NCBI RefSeq assembly: GCF_002864045.1
Contig: NZ_PJPV01000129.1
Location: forward strand, 1-43,136
From: Endozoicomonas acroporae
Lineage (GTDB): Bacteria > Pseudomonadota > Gammaproteobacteria > Pseudomonadales > Endozoicomonadaceae
Length of the DNA: 43,136 bases
Direction: 5' to 3'
Shown: positions 35,401-42,904 of the stretch, piece after piece
Position numbering within the stretch: position 1 is the stretch's first letter
How the letters are laid out: each line of letters begins with the position of its first letter
Program-made: the position numbers and the translations under genes
The notes under the pieces: generated by a model
Seen by the model: only the letters and a program-made list of their open reading frames with translations
Told to the model about the DNA's origin: nothing
Database searches by the model: none

Positions 35401-35565
35401 TGCATCGGCACCCGGGTAGGTGGCGTTGATGGTTACCTGGGGCGGCGTGATTTCCGGGAACATACTCACTGGCAGCGTTGACAGCGAGATCAGACCAACC
35501 ATGGTGATCACAATCGAGATAACGAATGCGAACTTGGGCCGGTTAATAAAAAACTGGCTGATCAT
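32437..35565 (-). CDS. RND multidrug efflux pump, inner-membrane transporter (HAE1/AcrB type)
   Basis: At 1042 residues it has the standard length for the HAE1 family. It opens with FFINRPKFAFVISIVITMVG and PVSMFPEITPPQVTINATYP. The proton-relay pair is present in LAIGVVVDDAIVVIENVERL (near residue 408), and the Lys of GIAAKTAILIVEFA in the second half completes the relay. Two large periplasmic loops follow the usual plan. It would exchange protons for drugs or other amphiphiles, working with the adaptor encoded immediately upstream and a TolC-like outer membrane channel, which is not in the window. Only one base separates it from the adaptor stop, so they form an operon. The product is closest in style to AcrB/MexB. 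Confidence 0.96.
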   Translation of the reverse strand: MISQFFINRPKFAFVISIVITMVGLISLSTLPVSMFPEITPPQVTINATYPGADAETLESAVMRPIEEQVNGVEGMIYMDSKAYNNGSVSITVTFDSGTDQDIAMVNVQNRVAAAEPGLPEQVRRLGINVRKQSSNMLLGVNLVSESGKFDQVYLSNYASNYLIDPMTRINGVAQAQVMGAMTYSMRVWLNPSRMAALGVTTSDVSHAINEQNAIVPAGQLGQSPNQPDQQFTYTIRTREQLESPDAFGNIIIRANPDGSFVRIKDIAKVELGSQNYEGDARLNKQPTAFLVVYQQPDANAMDVAKGVKAQMEELKKNFPAGMDYTIKFDTTEFISESINEVVKTLFEAVLLVILVVFLFLQNWRATLIPAIAIPVSLIGTFAVMQVLGFSINTISLFGLVLAIGVVVDDAIVVIENVERLITKEGMAPKEATRQAMKEVSGPIVATTMVLLAVFVPVAFMPGITGGLYTQFAVTISVAVLISSVNALTLSPALCSVLLKKGSLDQIVWLKPVDTLIHKLTGGYQGWVKLLLRRSILGVGLLAVMLGSTGFMFTTTPGGFVPGEDQGFFAVNIQLPDAASLNRTQELMGDITDQIRSEKGVDSVITISGFSIFSGSSSNAAMAIVVLDDWSERQSPELHQDAILQRTQAKLWSLQEAQVMAFAFPPIPGLGSSGGFDFRLQDTMGRSPQELSQVMNGLIYQANQQPELARVFSTWQANVPQYLLEVDRQKAKAQDVSLSEIFMTLQTQLGSLYVNNFTLFGQNYQVNLQAESADRTGPADLSKFYVRNSQGQMVPLTTVASLKPVLGPSSIGHYNLYQSASISGQAAPGYSSGDAIAAMARLAENLPQGYTYSWSGQSLQEIEAGNLAPILFALCFLFAYLFLVAQYESWTMPLAIISAVPIATFGAFVGINIMRQWNPVLANDIYAQIGMVLLIGIAAKTAILIVEFAMVQRREGNSIFDSAINAAGLRFRAVLMTALSFILGVMPLVLATGAGAASRQIIGITVSSGMLAATIFGTLLIPVFYLLLQRVREHFDPDKANS

Positions 35566-35566
35566 C

Positions 35567-36793
35567 TCAGATATCCTGCTCCTGTGGCTTGGCGGAAGCG
35601 GGTGATGAAAGCGTACCGGTGGTTGGGTCTACATTAACCAGGGTTGGCGATACTGTGCCGCCCGGGCGCACTTTCTGGAGTCCCTGAACGATAATCTGTT
35701 CACCTTGCTTAAGGCCGGAGGTTACTACCCACATGGCATTAATACGACGACCGACTTCCACCTGTCGGGTTTCAACGACATTTTCCGGCGTGACAACCAG
35801 GACAAAATAGCCGGACTGATCCTGCTGAACTGCGGCCTGGGGAATCAGGGGCATGGGCGTTTTCTGATGGCTTTCTGCCTGCAGCGTGACGTAAAGGCCC
35901 GGCAGAATAATACCCTGAGGGTTCGGGAAGGTGGCTCGCAGGGTCAGGGTGCCCATGGTTTCATCGATCTGGGTATCGGCAAAACTGAAGGTGCCTGGCT
36001 GGTCGTATTCAGTGCCATTGGGCAGTCTGAGAGAGAGTTTGAACCTGCCTTTTTCTTCGACCTCAACGCTGGTATCCTGCGCCGTTCTGGTTCCGGGGTG
36101 TTCGGCCAGATGGCTGATCAGCTGTCGTTCATCCACCTGAAAGGTAACATAGATTGGATCCATGCTGGTCAGGGTAGCCAGAGGCTGGCTGGTGGGACCC
36201 ACCAGATTGCCAACACTGTAGGTTGATTTGCCAATTTCCCCCGTGAAGGGCGCGGAAATTTGCGTGTAGCCAAGATTCAGCCGGGCTGTTTCCAGACTGG
36301 CTTCTGCTGCTTCCACCGCGGCGACCGCCTGGGCTTCCGAGCTGGTTTTATTATCGTAGTCAGCCTGACTGATCGCTCCCCGTTTTACCAGATCCCGGCT
36401 ACGCTCAAGGTTTTTCCGGGCGTTAATAAGGGAAGCTTTGCTGCTTGCCAGCTGGGCCTCGGCACCTTTGAGGGCGGCTGCAAATGGTGCCCGGTCAATT
36501 TCGTAAAGCAGCTGGCCCTGTTCAACCATACCGCCTTCCGTAAAGTTTCTTTTGACCAGAAAGCCTTCTACACGAGCACGGATGTCTACCTCATTGATCG
36601 CTTCTGAACGGCCAATGTATTCATAATAGTCGCCTACTTCCTGATCGATTACACTGAAAACCGATACACCGGGTGGCGGCATTTGATGTTGCGGCTGCTC
36701 CTCCGAGCAACCGGCCAGAAGGAAAATAGAGGTGGCTAAAGCGCCTATCGGAAGCCATTTTCCGAGTTTACGATCAGTGAAGTTAGCGATCAT
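35567..36793 (-). CDS. RND efflux periplasmic adaptor lipoprotein (AcrA type)
   Basis: This 408-residue protein starts at ATG 36793, which has GGAG six bases upstream (an ATG-like start 14 codons earlier lacks one). A lipoprotein signal ends in FLLAGCSEEQ. The lipoyl half (EVDIRARVEGFLVKRNFTEG, VEQGQLLYEIDRAPF), alpha-hairpin (AQLASSKASLINARKNLERS, SQADYDNKTSSEAQAVAAVE), returning lipoyl (YTQISAPFTGEIGKSTYSVG) and beta-barrel parts (IILPGLYVTLQAE) are all in order. It bridges pump and outer membrane channel in the periplasm. It is an intact adaptor, in contrast to the two broken ones at 13.9 and 15.5 kb. Confidence 0.95.
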   Translation of the reverse strand: MIANFTDRKLGKWLPIGALATSIFLLAGCSEEQPQHQMPPPGVSVFSVIDQEVGDYYEYIGRSEAINEVDIRARVEGFLVKRNFTEGGMVEQGQLLYEIDRAPFAAALKGAEAQLASSKASLINARKNLERSRDLVKRGAISQADYDNKTSSEAQAVAAVEAAEASLETARLNLGYTQISAPFTGEIGKSTYSVGNLVGPTSQPLATLTSMDPIYVTFQVDERQLISHLAEHPGTRTAQDTSVEVEEKGRFKLSLRLPNGTEYDQPGTFSFADTQIDETMGTLTLRATFPNPQGIILPGLYVTLQAESHQKTPMPLIPQAAVQQDQSGYFVLVVTPENVVETRQVEVGRRINAMWVVTSGLKQGEQIIVQGLQKVRPGGTVSPTLVNVDPTTGTLSSPASAKPQEQDI

Positions 36794-37325
36794 TGATAGC
36801 TCCGTACTGTTTGCATTCAGCAAAATACCTGCCACTTATTTGTCTTTGCAAACGTCATAACCTGTCAGGGGAAGAAGGTATTGGCGGTCTTAAGTATTAC
36901 CCTGTATGACTTCAGGGGAAGGGCGTATGCCTTTGGCTTTATATAGGGAAATGCCAGAGTAAAGCGCCGAACAGTATACAGGGTTATGTACTGTGACGGA
37001 TAGTATGAGGTTCATCCATCTATAGCCATGTGGAAAACCACTGTTGGCAAACTCTTTACTGTTTAAAATGGAATAAGTCAGGGCTTTACACTGCTTTTAC
37101 CGGATCTATTGACCCGATTGAGATGCAAGTCAATACACTGAATCCAAGCCTGTCCGGGGCTGATGTGTTGTCTTGCCGCTGTTTAACTAAGCATTCCTGT
37201 TTGATGAATGATATGATGTCCCGCGCTTTGGGCAAGCCTCTTTATTAAATCAATGAGCAGAGGCAGCCAGAAAACCCGGGCGGGGGGCAGACTGGCTATA
37301 CCATCAGTTACGAGCTGTACCTTTA
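36794..37325. other. Divergent intergenic region between efflux operon and cpxRA-like operon
   Basis: About 530 bases contain no gene I can support. The promoters of the minus-strand efflux operon and the plus-strand regulator operon should lie here. A short open frame at 37030-37248 has no clear ribosome site or recognisable product. No CpxR-box pair (GTAAA-N5-GTAAA) was found. The plus-strand transcript would run into the terminator at 37326, so a short leader or small RNA is possible. Confidence 0.5.
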
Positions 37326-37359
37326 ACCCCGCTTTCCCCCAAGGCGGGGTATTTTTTTT
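37326..37359 (+). terminator. Intrinsic terminator immediately before the response regulator gene
   Basis: ACCCCGC (37326-37332) and GCGGGGT (37344-37350) form a seven-pair GC stem with an 11-base loop, followed by A and eight T (37352-37359). The ATG of the response regulator is only 15 bases later, and its Shine-Dalgarno GGAG comes directly after the T-run. This is either the end of a short upstream transcript or an attenuator. Confidence 0.8.
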
Positions 37360-37373
37360 ATGGAGCACATGCT

Positions 37374-38096
37374 ATGAGTCACTCTATAAGTACAGGCAAA
37401 AGCAGTGCCAGGCTGTTGCTGATTGATGATGATATCGAGCTCTGTGAATTGCTGGTGGAATATCTGGCCACAGAAGGGTTTACGGTCTCTGCGGTTCATG
37501 ATGGTGAAGCCGGGGTTGATGCCGCTCTGTCCGGGATGCATGACCTGGTGCTGCTGGATGTAACCTTACCTAAGCTGAACGGGTTTGATGCCCTGAAGCA
37601 GATACGCCAGCAGTCGGACATCCCGGTTCTGATGCTGACTGCCCGTGGCGATGATGTGGATCGGATTATCGGTCTGGAAATTGGTGCGGATGATTATTTG
37701 CCCAAGCCTTACAACCACCGTGAGCTGGTGGCCAGAATCAAGGCCATTCTGCGTCGTGGGCGCACACCATTGATTCCGGAAGGGACCAGCCGAACCCTGC
37801 AGATTGATGATATTGCCCTGAATCTGGCCAACCGTGAGGCCGCCATTGCCGGTGAACCACTGGAGTTGACGGCCACTGAATTTCTGGTGCTGAAATCGCT
37901 GATTGAAAAAGCCGGTGAACTGATTTCCCGGGATGACCTGACCCAGATCGCCCTTAACCGTAAGTTGACACTTTATGATCGGGCCATTGATATGCATGTG
38001 AGTAATGTGCGCAAAAAGATTGGTACCCGGCCTGACGGCAATCCAAGGATCAAAACCGTGCGTGGGTCTGGTTACTTTTATATTCTTCCGGGCTGA
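37374..38096 (+). CDS. cpxR: OmpR-family response regulator, CpxR-like
   Basis: This 240-residue protein has a receiver domain: acidic DDD at 18-20, phospho-acceptor Asp62 in LLDVTLPKLNG and Lys111 in DDYLPKPYN. A winged-helix domain follows (LELTATEFLVLKSLIEKAGE, DMHVSNVRKKIGTRPDGNPR, VRGSGYFYI). GGAG sits eight bases before the ATG. The partner kinase gene overlaps its stop codon. CpxRA senses envelope stress in Enterobacteria and often regulates efflux genes such as the divergent RND operon; that link is inference here. Its transcription may depend on read-through of the terminator just upstream. Confidence 0.92.
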   Translation: MSHSISTGKSSARLLLIDDDIELCELLVEYLATEGFTVSAVHDGEAGVDAALSGMHDLVLLDVTLPKLNGFDALKQIRQQSDIPVLMLTARGDDVDRIIGLEIGADDYLPKPYNHRELVARIKAILRRGRTPLIPEGTSRTLQIDDIALNLANREAAIAGEPLELTATEFLVLKSLIEKAGELISRDDLTQIALNRKLTLYDRAIDMHVSNVRKKIGTRPDGNPRIKTVRGSGYFYILPG

Positions 38097-39499
38097 TGGG
38101 GTTGCCAGTGCGAGTTAAAATTCCCGGGCTGGTGGTCTGGCCATGGCACAGTGTCTTCTGGAAGATTTTTCTGTGGTTCTGGCTGACCATGATTGCCATG
38201 CTGGTGACGCTGTTTCTGGCCTTTGCCATCACCGTCGACCCTTCGGACTTTCTGTCCGAGCGGCGGGCGCTGTTTCGTGAGCTGGAAATAGCGGCCCGTA
38301 AAATGGAGCTGCTCTCCCGTACTTCCGTGCATTTACCCATTCCCCGGTTCCCCGGCAGTGGTTACTACCTGTTCGATACCGAGGGGAATATTCTGGGCAG
38401 TGCGTCGATCTCTGAAGAGTTGATTTCTGCCTACAATAAAACCCGGAATCTCAGCGATCCGACCATTACCTTTCGCAGAGGGGTGGTGGTGGTCGGCCCA
38501 CAGCGAATTACCCTGAATGATGCCCCCTACGAACTGTACCTCACCAAGGAGATGCCAATGCTGGTGCACTGGCGGGTGCAGCAGGTTATTGCACGTCAGT
38601 GGCATCTTATTATTCTGGCGCTGGGTGTCAGCTTCTTTCTCTGTGTGGTTCTGGCCCGCTACCTGGTGGGGCCGATTCGGAACTTGCAGCGGGCCTCCAG
38701 AAAGCTGGCCCGTGGCGACCTGAGTGCCCGGGTAGGCGGCAAGGTTGCCAGACGCCGGGATGAACTGGGTGAGTTGGCCAGGGATTTTGACCATATGGCG
38801 GAGCAGGTAGGGTCTCTGGTGTTCAGTAAAGAACGGTTGCTGCGGGATGTCTCCCATGAGTTAAGGTCGCCGTTAACCCGGTTGCAGATCTCTCTGGCGC
38901 TGGCCAGACGAAAAACACCGGATGCCGAGGCAGAGCATGCGCGCATCGAGCGGGAGATAGAACGCCTGGATCAGTTGATCGGGCAGATCATCCACTTTTC
39001 CCGTATTCAGCATAATATGGCCAACATGGCCTGCGAGAACATGGCTCTTGAAGGTATGCTGAAAAAACTGGTGGACGATGGCAACTTTGAAGCCCAGGCC
39101 CGTGACAAGGCCGTGGTATTGAAAGAGAGCGCTAAAATTGAGCTGGTGGCTGTGCGGGAGTTTCTTTCCAGTGCGGTGGAAAACATCATCAGGAATGCGA
39201 TCCGTTTCACTCCGGAAGCTTCGGAAGTTGAGGTACGGCTGTTTCGTGAGAACGATGTGGCGCTGATTCGTATTCGTGATTATGGGCCGGGGGTGCCTGA
39301 AGAGACCCTTGACGATCTGTTTGAACCCTTCTTCCGGGTAGATGAAACCCGGGGTAAGGAAAATGATGGAACGGGTCTTGGCATGGCGATTGCGAGTACT
39401 GCAGTATCGCAACATAACGGCTCCATTGCTGCCCGCAATGCCCACCCGGGTCTTGAAGTGACTCTTCGCCTTCCGTTAAGGAATGGATTGAGTGTCTGA
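38096..39499 (+). CDS. cpxA: Sensor histidine kinase, CpxA-like
   Basis: This 467-residue kinase has a membrane helix at about 20-45, a periplasmic sensor of about 125 residues, a second helix at about 170-190 and a HAMP domain to ~240. The phospho-acceptor His254 is in LRDVSHELRSPLTRLQISLA. The ATPase domain has the N-box NIIRNAIRFTPEASEVEV, G1 DYGPGVPE, the F-box FEPFFRVDETRG and G2 NDGTGLGMAI. The H-box and ATPase resemble enterobacterial CpxA. It overlaps the regulator gene (ATGA), a sign of translational coupling. It would sense envelope damage and phosphorylate the CpxR-like regulator. No CpxP-like inhibitor gene is adjacent. Confidence 0.92.
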   Translation: MGLPVRVKIPGLVVWPWHSVFWKIFLWFWLTMIAMLVTLFLAFAITVDPSDFLSERRALFRELEIAARKMELLSRTSVHLPIPRFPGSGYYLFDTEGNILGSASISEELISAYNKTRNLSDPTITFRRGVVVVGPQRITLNDAPYELYLTKEMPMLVHWRVQQVIARQWHLIILALGVSFFLCVVLARYLVGPIRNLQRASRKLARGDLSARVGGKVARRRDELGELARDFDHMAEQVGSLVFSKERLLRDVSHELRSPLTRLQISLALARRKTPDAEAEHARIEREIERLDQLIGQIIHFSRIQHNMANMACENMALEGMLKKLVDDGNFEAQARDKAVVLKESAKIELVAVREFLSSAVENIIRNAIRFTPEASEVEVRLFRENDVALIRIRDYGPGVPEETLDDLFEPFFRVDETRGKENDGTGLGMAIASTAVSQHNGSIAARNAHPGLEVTLRLPLRNGLSV

Positions 39500-40193
39500 G
39501 TTTGCTGACCTTCGCTGGGACCTGTCCTATGCCGAAGCCATATCCATGCAAACGACACTGGCCAGTCAGGTGATCCAACAGGATGACCTGACTGAAATCA
39601 CCCGTGTTGCCGGTGTTGATGTGGGCTTTGAGGATAACGGGCGGGTAACCCGTGCCGCCGTGGCGGTTCTGACTTTTCCCGCCCTGGAGCTGCTGGATTA
39701 CACCATTGCCAAAGTACCGACCCGGATGCCCTATATACCCGGGTTGCTGTCGTTCAGGGAATGCCCGGCGATTCTGGCAGCACTTGGCCAGTTGCGGATA
39801 ACGCCTGATCTGTTGCTGTGTGACGGTCAGGGAATGGCCCACCCACGGCGCTTTGGCGTTGCCTGTCATGTTGGTGTGCTCACCGGGCTGCCCGCCATTG
39901 GGGTTGCCAAGAGCCGACTTTGTGGCAACAGTGATACCCTGCCAGAGCAGAAAGGGGCCAGGGTTGAACTGCGGGATAACAATGAAGTGATTGGCAGTGT
40001 GCTGCGCTCCCGAAGCGCAACCCGCCCACTGTACATCAGTATTGGCCATAGAATATCGTTGAACACGGCGGTGCATTATGTTGAATCATGTCTTACTCGC
40101 TTCCGGTTGCCGGAAACCACCCGTTGGGCAGATGCACTGGCTTCCAACCGGGGGCAGGCTGTTGCCAGGGCCAACCAGATTCTGGCTCGCTAA
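39492..40193 (+). CDS. nfi: Endonuclease V
   Basis: This 233-residue protein has the Nfi signatures: catalytic Asp43 in VAGVDVGF, the wedge motif PYIP (80-83) followed by GLLSFRE with Glu90, and LLLCDGQGMAHPRRFG with Asp111 and His117. The family cuts DNA one phosphodiester 3' of deaminated bases, notably deoxyinosine, to start alternative excision repair. The start is GTG at 39492, overlapping the kinase stop by eight bases, so it is translationally coupled to the cpxRA-like pair. The C-terminus overlaps the start of the following lipoprotein gene. Confidence 0.95.
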   Translation: MSEFADLRWDLSYAEAISMQTTLASQVIQQDDLTEITRVAGVDVGFEDNGRVTRAAVAVLTFPALELLDYTIAKVPTRMPYIPGLLSFRECPAILAALGQLRITPDLLLCDGQGMAHPRRFGVACHVGVLTGLPAIGVAKSRLCGNSDTLPEQKGARVELRDNNEVIGSVLRSRSATRPLYISIGHRISLNTAVHYVESCLTRFRLPETTRWADALASNRGQAVARANQILAR

Positions 40194-40785
40194 CGTTTTC
40201 TGCGCTCTGGCAGTTATTCTCCTGGGGGGCTGTGCAGGAAATGACCGGGAGGTCTACAGCCAGCAGCAGTTTCAGCAGCTGGTGGATAAAGGTTTTCTGT
40301 CACCGCAGATTCGCAATCTGGATATGCTGCCGATGATGACGGTGCAGCTCTATCTGGACACTCCGCAGATTTTTTTTCAGGGGGATGGCAAGCCCCTGAT
40401 GTTTCATATCAATGGCAAGGTGGATGCGGATATCTTTGGGGGGATGGTCACGGAAAAACTGCCGGTGCAAATTACCGGCTTCACCCAGCTGAGATATTCC
40501 AGGGAAGATGAGGCCATTTATTTTACTGAGATAGCGTTTATGGAAGCCCGGATTGACCTGGAAGTGGCGTTGTTCAAAACCATGATCGTGGACAGCTTTC
40601 AGAAGACATTGCTCAAAGAGCTGGCCGGGATGCCATTGATCTCGTTGGTCAAAACACCGGAACTGGCGGCCATCATCGAATCACTTGCCAGACATAATGC
40701 TGATGGGCAGATTCAATTTGATATCCACGAAGGCAGCCTGGTGATTGAACCGGTTCCGGGCCAAAGTGATCGTTCTTCTGGCTAA
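40132..40785 (+). CDS. DUF1439-type lipoprotein (YceB-like)
   Basis: The frame opens upstream at 40078. The ATG at 40132 gives a more normal leader, and the true start is uncertain because both lie inside nfi. A hydrophobic signal VFCALAVILLGGC ends in a lipobox Cys, followed by AGNDREVYSQQQFQQLVDKG. The body has repeated amphipathic beta stretches (VQLYLDTPQIFFQGDG, FHINGKVDADIFGG, EARIDLEVALFKTMI) as in the DUF1439/YceB family of small periplasmic lipoproteins with a lipid-binding-like fold and unknown role. It is the last gene of the plus-strand operon with cpxRA-like and nfi. Confidence 0.82.
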   Translation: MHWLPTGGRLLPGPTRFWLANVFCALAVILLGGCAGNDREVYSQQQFQQLVDKGFLSPQIRNLDMLPMMTVQLYLDTPQIFFQGDGKPLMFHINGKVDADIFGGMVTEKLPVQITGFTQLRYSREDEAIYFTEIAFMEARIDLEVALFKTMIVDSFQKTLLKELAGMPLISLVKTPELAAIIESLARHNADGQIQFDIHEGSLVIEPVPGQSDRSSG

Positions 40786-40823
40786 AGTTTGTTCTGGCAG
40801 TCATCACTTTTCCTGGGAGCCTC

Positions 40824-40993
40824 CTAGCCCGGATATTTCATAAACTGCCCCGAATCTCGCGTAGGACTTTGTCGCTCTAAGGGATTTTGTGAGGGAGCGC
40901 CGTACCGGGGAGTACGGTCGACTGAACAAAACTCCCTTAGAGCGGCAAAGGACAAGCGAGAGCGGGAGCACGTTTATGAAATATCCGGGCTAG
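40824..40993. repeat. Palindromic MITE-like element, family C
   Basis: A 170-bp sequence with perfect 22-base terminal inverted repeats (CTAGCCCGGATATTTCATAA... and the complement ending ...AATATCCGGGCTAG). The inner arms also pair: TCGCTCTAAGGGA with TCCCTTAGAGCG. The centre holds GCCGTACCGGGGAGTACGG. It does not encode a protein. It lies in the spacer after the DUF1439 gene and before the ankyrin-SOCS gene. Confidence 0.9.
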
Positions 40994-41092
40994 ACGTCAA
41001 CAGGTCCTATATACAGTTTTCATGCAAATGGTGTATCAGATCACTGCGTAAGCCCTATATTTTAATGATGTCCCTGATGAAGAGCAGACATC

Positions 41093-42139
41093 ATGAACAG
41101 TATCAGCAATACGCCAGCACTCAGGATTGAAACACCGGCAAGCCAATCCCCCCTCTCCGACACTGTTGACCAGGCCAGCGGAAAACAAGATACCAGTCCC
41201 CGTTACCAGACACCGACCGCACATGGGAAACGTAAAATTACGGTTCAGGACAAGCTGGACCTGGTCATGGCTGTCAGATCCGGACGCCGCAATGAAGTTG
41301 AACGACTACTGCATAAAGGCGTGAACATTCGCAAACAATACTATTTGAAATATCAGGATTCCCCGTTGAAAACGGCTGTGAACCATCGTCGTATCAAGAT
41401 TCTGGAATTGCTGCTGGAGCATGGGGCAAACCCTGACGATCATACCGTTGGTGCCAAAACGCCGTTGAACTCTATCCTTAAAGAAAAGCCTATCAGTATT
41501 AAGGTCATGAAGGTATTGCTAAAACACGGTGCGAATCCTGACGCCAAGACCAAGGGGCGCTACACCCCGTTGTTTTGGGCTGTCTACCATAGGCATATCA
41601 ATGCCGTAAAGCTACTTCTGCAACATGGGGCAGACACTAATAGCAGAAGCTCCGGCTTTGAAACGCCACTATACAAAGCGGTGAGATTGGGGGATATCAA
41701 GATCGCGAAGCTGTTGCTGGAATCCGGTGCGGACGTTAATGGCAAGTCAACCGGCTTGACCACCCCTCTGTTTATTGCGGTGCACTCCGGGGGGTTAAGG
41801 AGGGTTAACTTGCTGTTGGATTATCATGCGGATGTTAATAGCGTCGATGCCGACAGGACAACCCCTCTTGAGTTAGCTGCCTGGAAAAAGCGGGTTGATA
41901 TTGCCTTTGAACTGCTCAGGTGTGGCGCTCGTGCGGATAACGATCTGACCAGAAAGTTGGTCAGGAAGGTTATCCGTACATATAAGATAAACCCGAAAAC
42001 TACACCGCTGTCGCTTAAAGGTGCCAGCTTGCGGACCATTGGGAAACATCTCGGGGGACGTGATCCGAGAGTTTTGCCTTTGCCCGAGGCCGCACGGAAG
42101 GAATTGCGATTACAGAGACGAGGAACAATATTTCCGTGA
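41093..42139 (+). CDS. Ankyrin-repeat protein with C-terminal SOCS-box-like motif (ASB-like)
   Basis: A polar N-terminus of about 45 residues is followed by about seven ankyrin repeats (first degenerate, residues ~48-285; for example TPLFWAVYHRHINAVKLLLQ, TPLYKAVRLGDIKIAKLLLE). Residues ~305-340 then read TPLSLKGASLRTIGKHLGG and RDPRVLPLPEAARKEL. This fits the metazoan SOCS box: a BC-box [ST]LxxxCxxx[AILV], here SLKGASLRTI with Ser for Cys, then LPLP of the Cullin-5 box. In animal ASB proteins this unit binds Elongin B/C and Cullin 5 to form a ubiquitin ligase whose ankyrins choose the substrate. The match suggests a host-directed adaptor. GAAGAG lies about nine bases before the ATG. There is no signal peptide. 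Confidence 0.88.
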   Translation: MNSISNTPALRIETPASQSPLSDTVDQASGKQDTSPRYQTPTAHGKRKITVQDKLDLVMAVRSGRRNEVERLLHKGVNIRKQYYLKYQDSPLKTAVNHRRIKILELLLEHGANPDDHTVGAKTPLNSILKEKPISIKVMKVLLKHGANPDAKTKGRYTPLFWAVYHRHINAVKLLLQHGADTNSRSSGFETPLYKAVRLGDIKIAKLLLESGADVNGKSTGLTTPLFIAVHSGGLRRVNLLLDYHADVNSVDADRTTPLELAAWKKRVDIAFELLRCGARADNDLTRKLVRKVIRTYKINPKTTPLSLKGASLRTIGKHLGGRDPRVLPLPEAARKELRLQRRGTIFP

Positions 42140-42178
42140 ATCGCCATTAGCCATTCTTGCACTGAATCTCGTCCCGGG

Positions 42179-42883
42179 TTAACTCGAAGGCTTGAAGGAA
42201 CCCATCATAATATTGAAAGTGTCCATTACCGGATAGAGCGGGTAGAACGCACGTGGGCTGGCAAAGTTTCGGGTCAGGTCATATTTAAAGTCGCTGAGAA
42301 TAAAGTCCGGAACCTCCGGAACCCATTGGTTCCCCACCTTCCTGAAGGTGAACACTTCGCTTCTGGTCTGATAGCCGGAGTATGACTCCGGGAAGATAGT
42401 TAATACGGTTACAATCTCTCCGTCATCATCTGCCCGCATACGAAACCTGGGGGGCACATGAATTTCGTAGGCCCGGGAAATACCCACATTAAATTTTGAT
42501 TTGGAAATAATTCGCACATAAAAATCCTGTGGACTCAGTTCATTGGCTTTTGCCCGTCCTTCAGGAAAAATAATTTGAAACAAATGACTTGAGTGATAGC
42601 GTTGCACCTGATGCTTTAACAGTTTTAATGCGTCTTCAGCAAAGAAGCGGGCGAACTCGTCAAAGTCAAACGTGTTCAGGTTTCGAACCATCTCAAGGAC
42701 GGTAGATTTCAGCGCTTCTTTATCTGCTTCAGATAGTGACGAATCCCGGTGGGGCATCGGTGATGTTATTTCTGCCAGGAGCGGTTTGTTTTTGTCGTTG
42801 GTTTCTGCCCCACCAAGGCACGACTGGACAGTAACGAAGACGGCAATCATGCCAATAAGACATAATTGAATGACTCTGGACAC
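42179..42883 (-). CDS. Secreted or lipid-anchored protein of unknown function
   Basis: 234 residues from GTG 42883, chosen because a perfect AGGAGG (42889-42894 on the complement) lies five bases upstream; longer starts would reach into the neighbouring repeat element. The N-terminus VSRVIQLCLIGMIAVFVTVQ with SCLGGAE is a signal peptide, perhaps with a lipobox-like Cys. The mature part is mixed alpha/beta, with a helical region (LSEADKEALKSTVLEMVRNL, DFDEFARFFAEDALKLLKHQ) followed by beta strands (FRMRADDDGEIVTVLTIFPE). It resembles in outline small NTF2-like or MlaC-like periplasmic proteins, but I cannot assign a family. It converges with the ankyrin-SOCS gene. Confidence 0.72.
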   Translation of the reverse strand: MSRVIQLCLIGMIAVFVTVQSCLGGAETNDKNKPLLAEITSPMPHRDSSLSEADKEALKSTVLEMVRNLNTFDFDEFARFFAEDALKLLKHQVQRYHSSHLFQIIFPEGRAKANELSPQDFYVRIISKSKFNVGISRAYEIHVPPRFRMRADDDGEIVTVLTIFPESYSGYQTRSEVFTFRKVGNQWVPEVPDFILSDFKYDLTRNFASPRAFYPLYPVMDTFNIMMGSFKPSS

Positions 42884-42904
42884 TTGAACCTCCTGACAAA
42901 CCAG

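Noticed and set aside
34678..35481. Plus-strand 267-residue frame inside the RND pump gene
   Set aside because: Antisense shadow of a highly conserved pump gene, with no recognisable domain.
37030..37248. 72-residue frame in the leader of the cpxRA-like operon
   Set aside because: No clear ribosome site, no recognisable product, codon use unremarkable. Kept only as a possible leader or small RNA region.
39207..40076. Minus-strand 289-residue frame across the kinase and endonuclease V genes
   Set aside because: Antisense to two well-identified genes, crosses their junction and has no domain.
41093..42139. F-box or PRANC-type C-terminus on the ankyrin protein
   Set aside because: The C-terminal pattern SLKGASLRTI plus LPLP fits a SOCS box better than the LPxE-type F-box or poxviral PRANC pattern.
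42179..42883. Assignment of the last gene as MlaC/Ttg2D
   Set aside because: General outline fits, but the diagnostic motifs of that family are not visible and no other mla genes are nearby.
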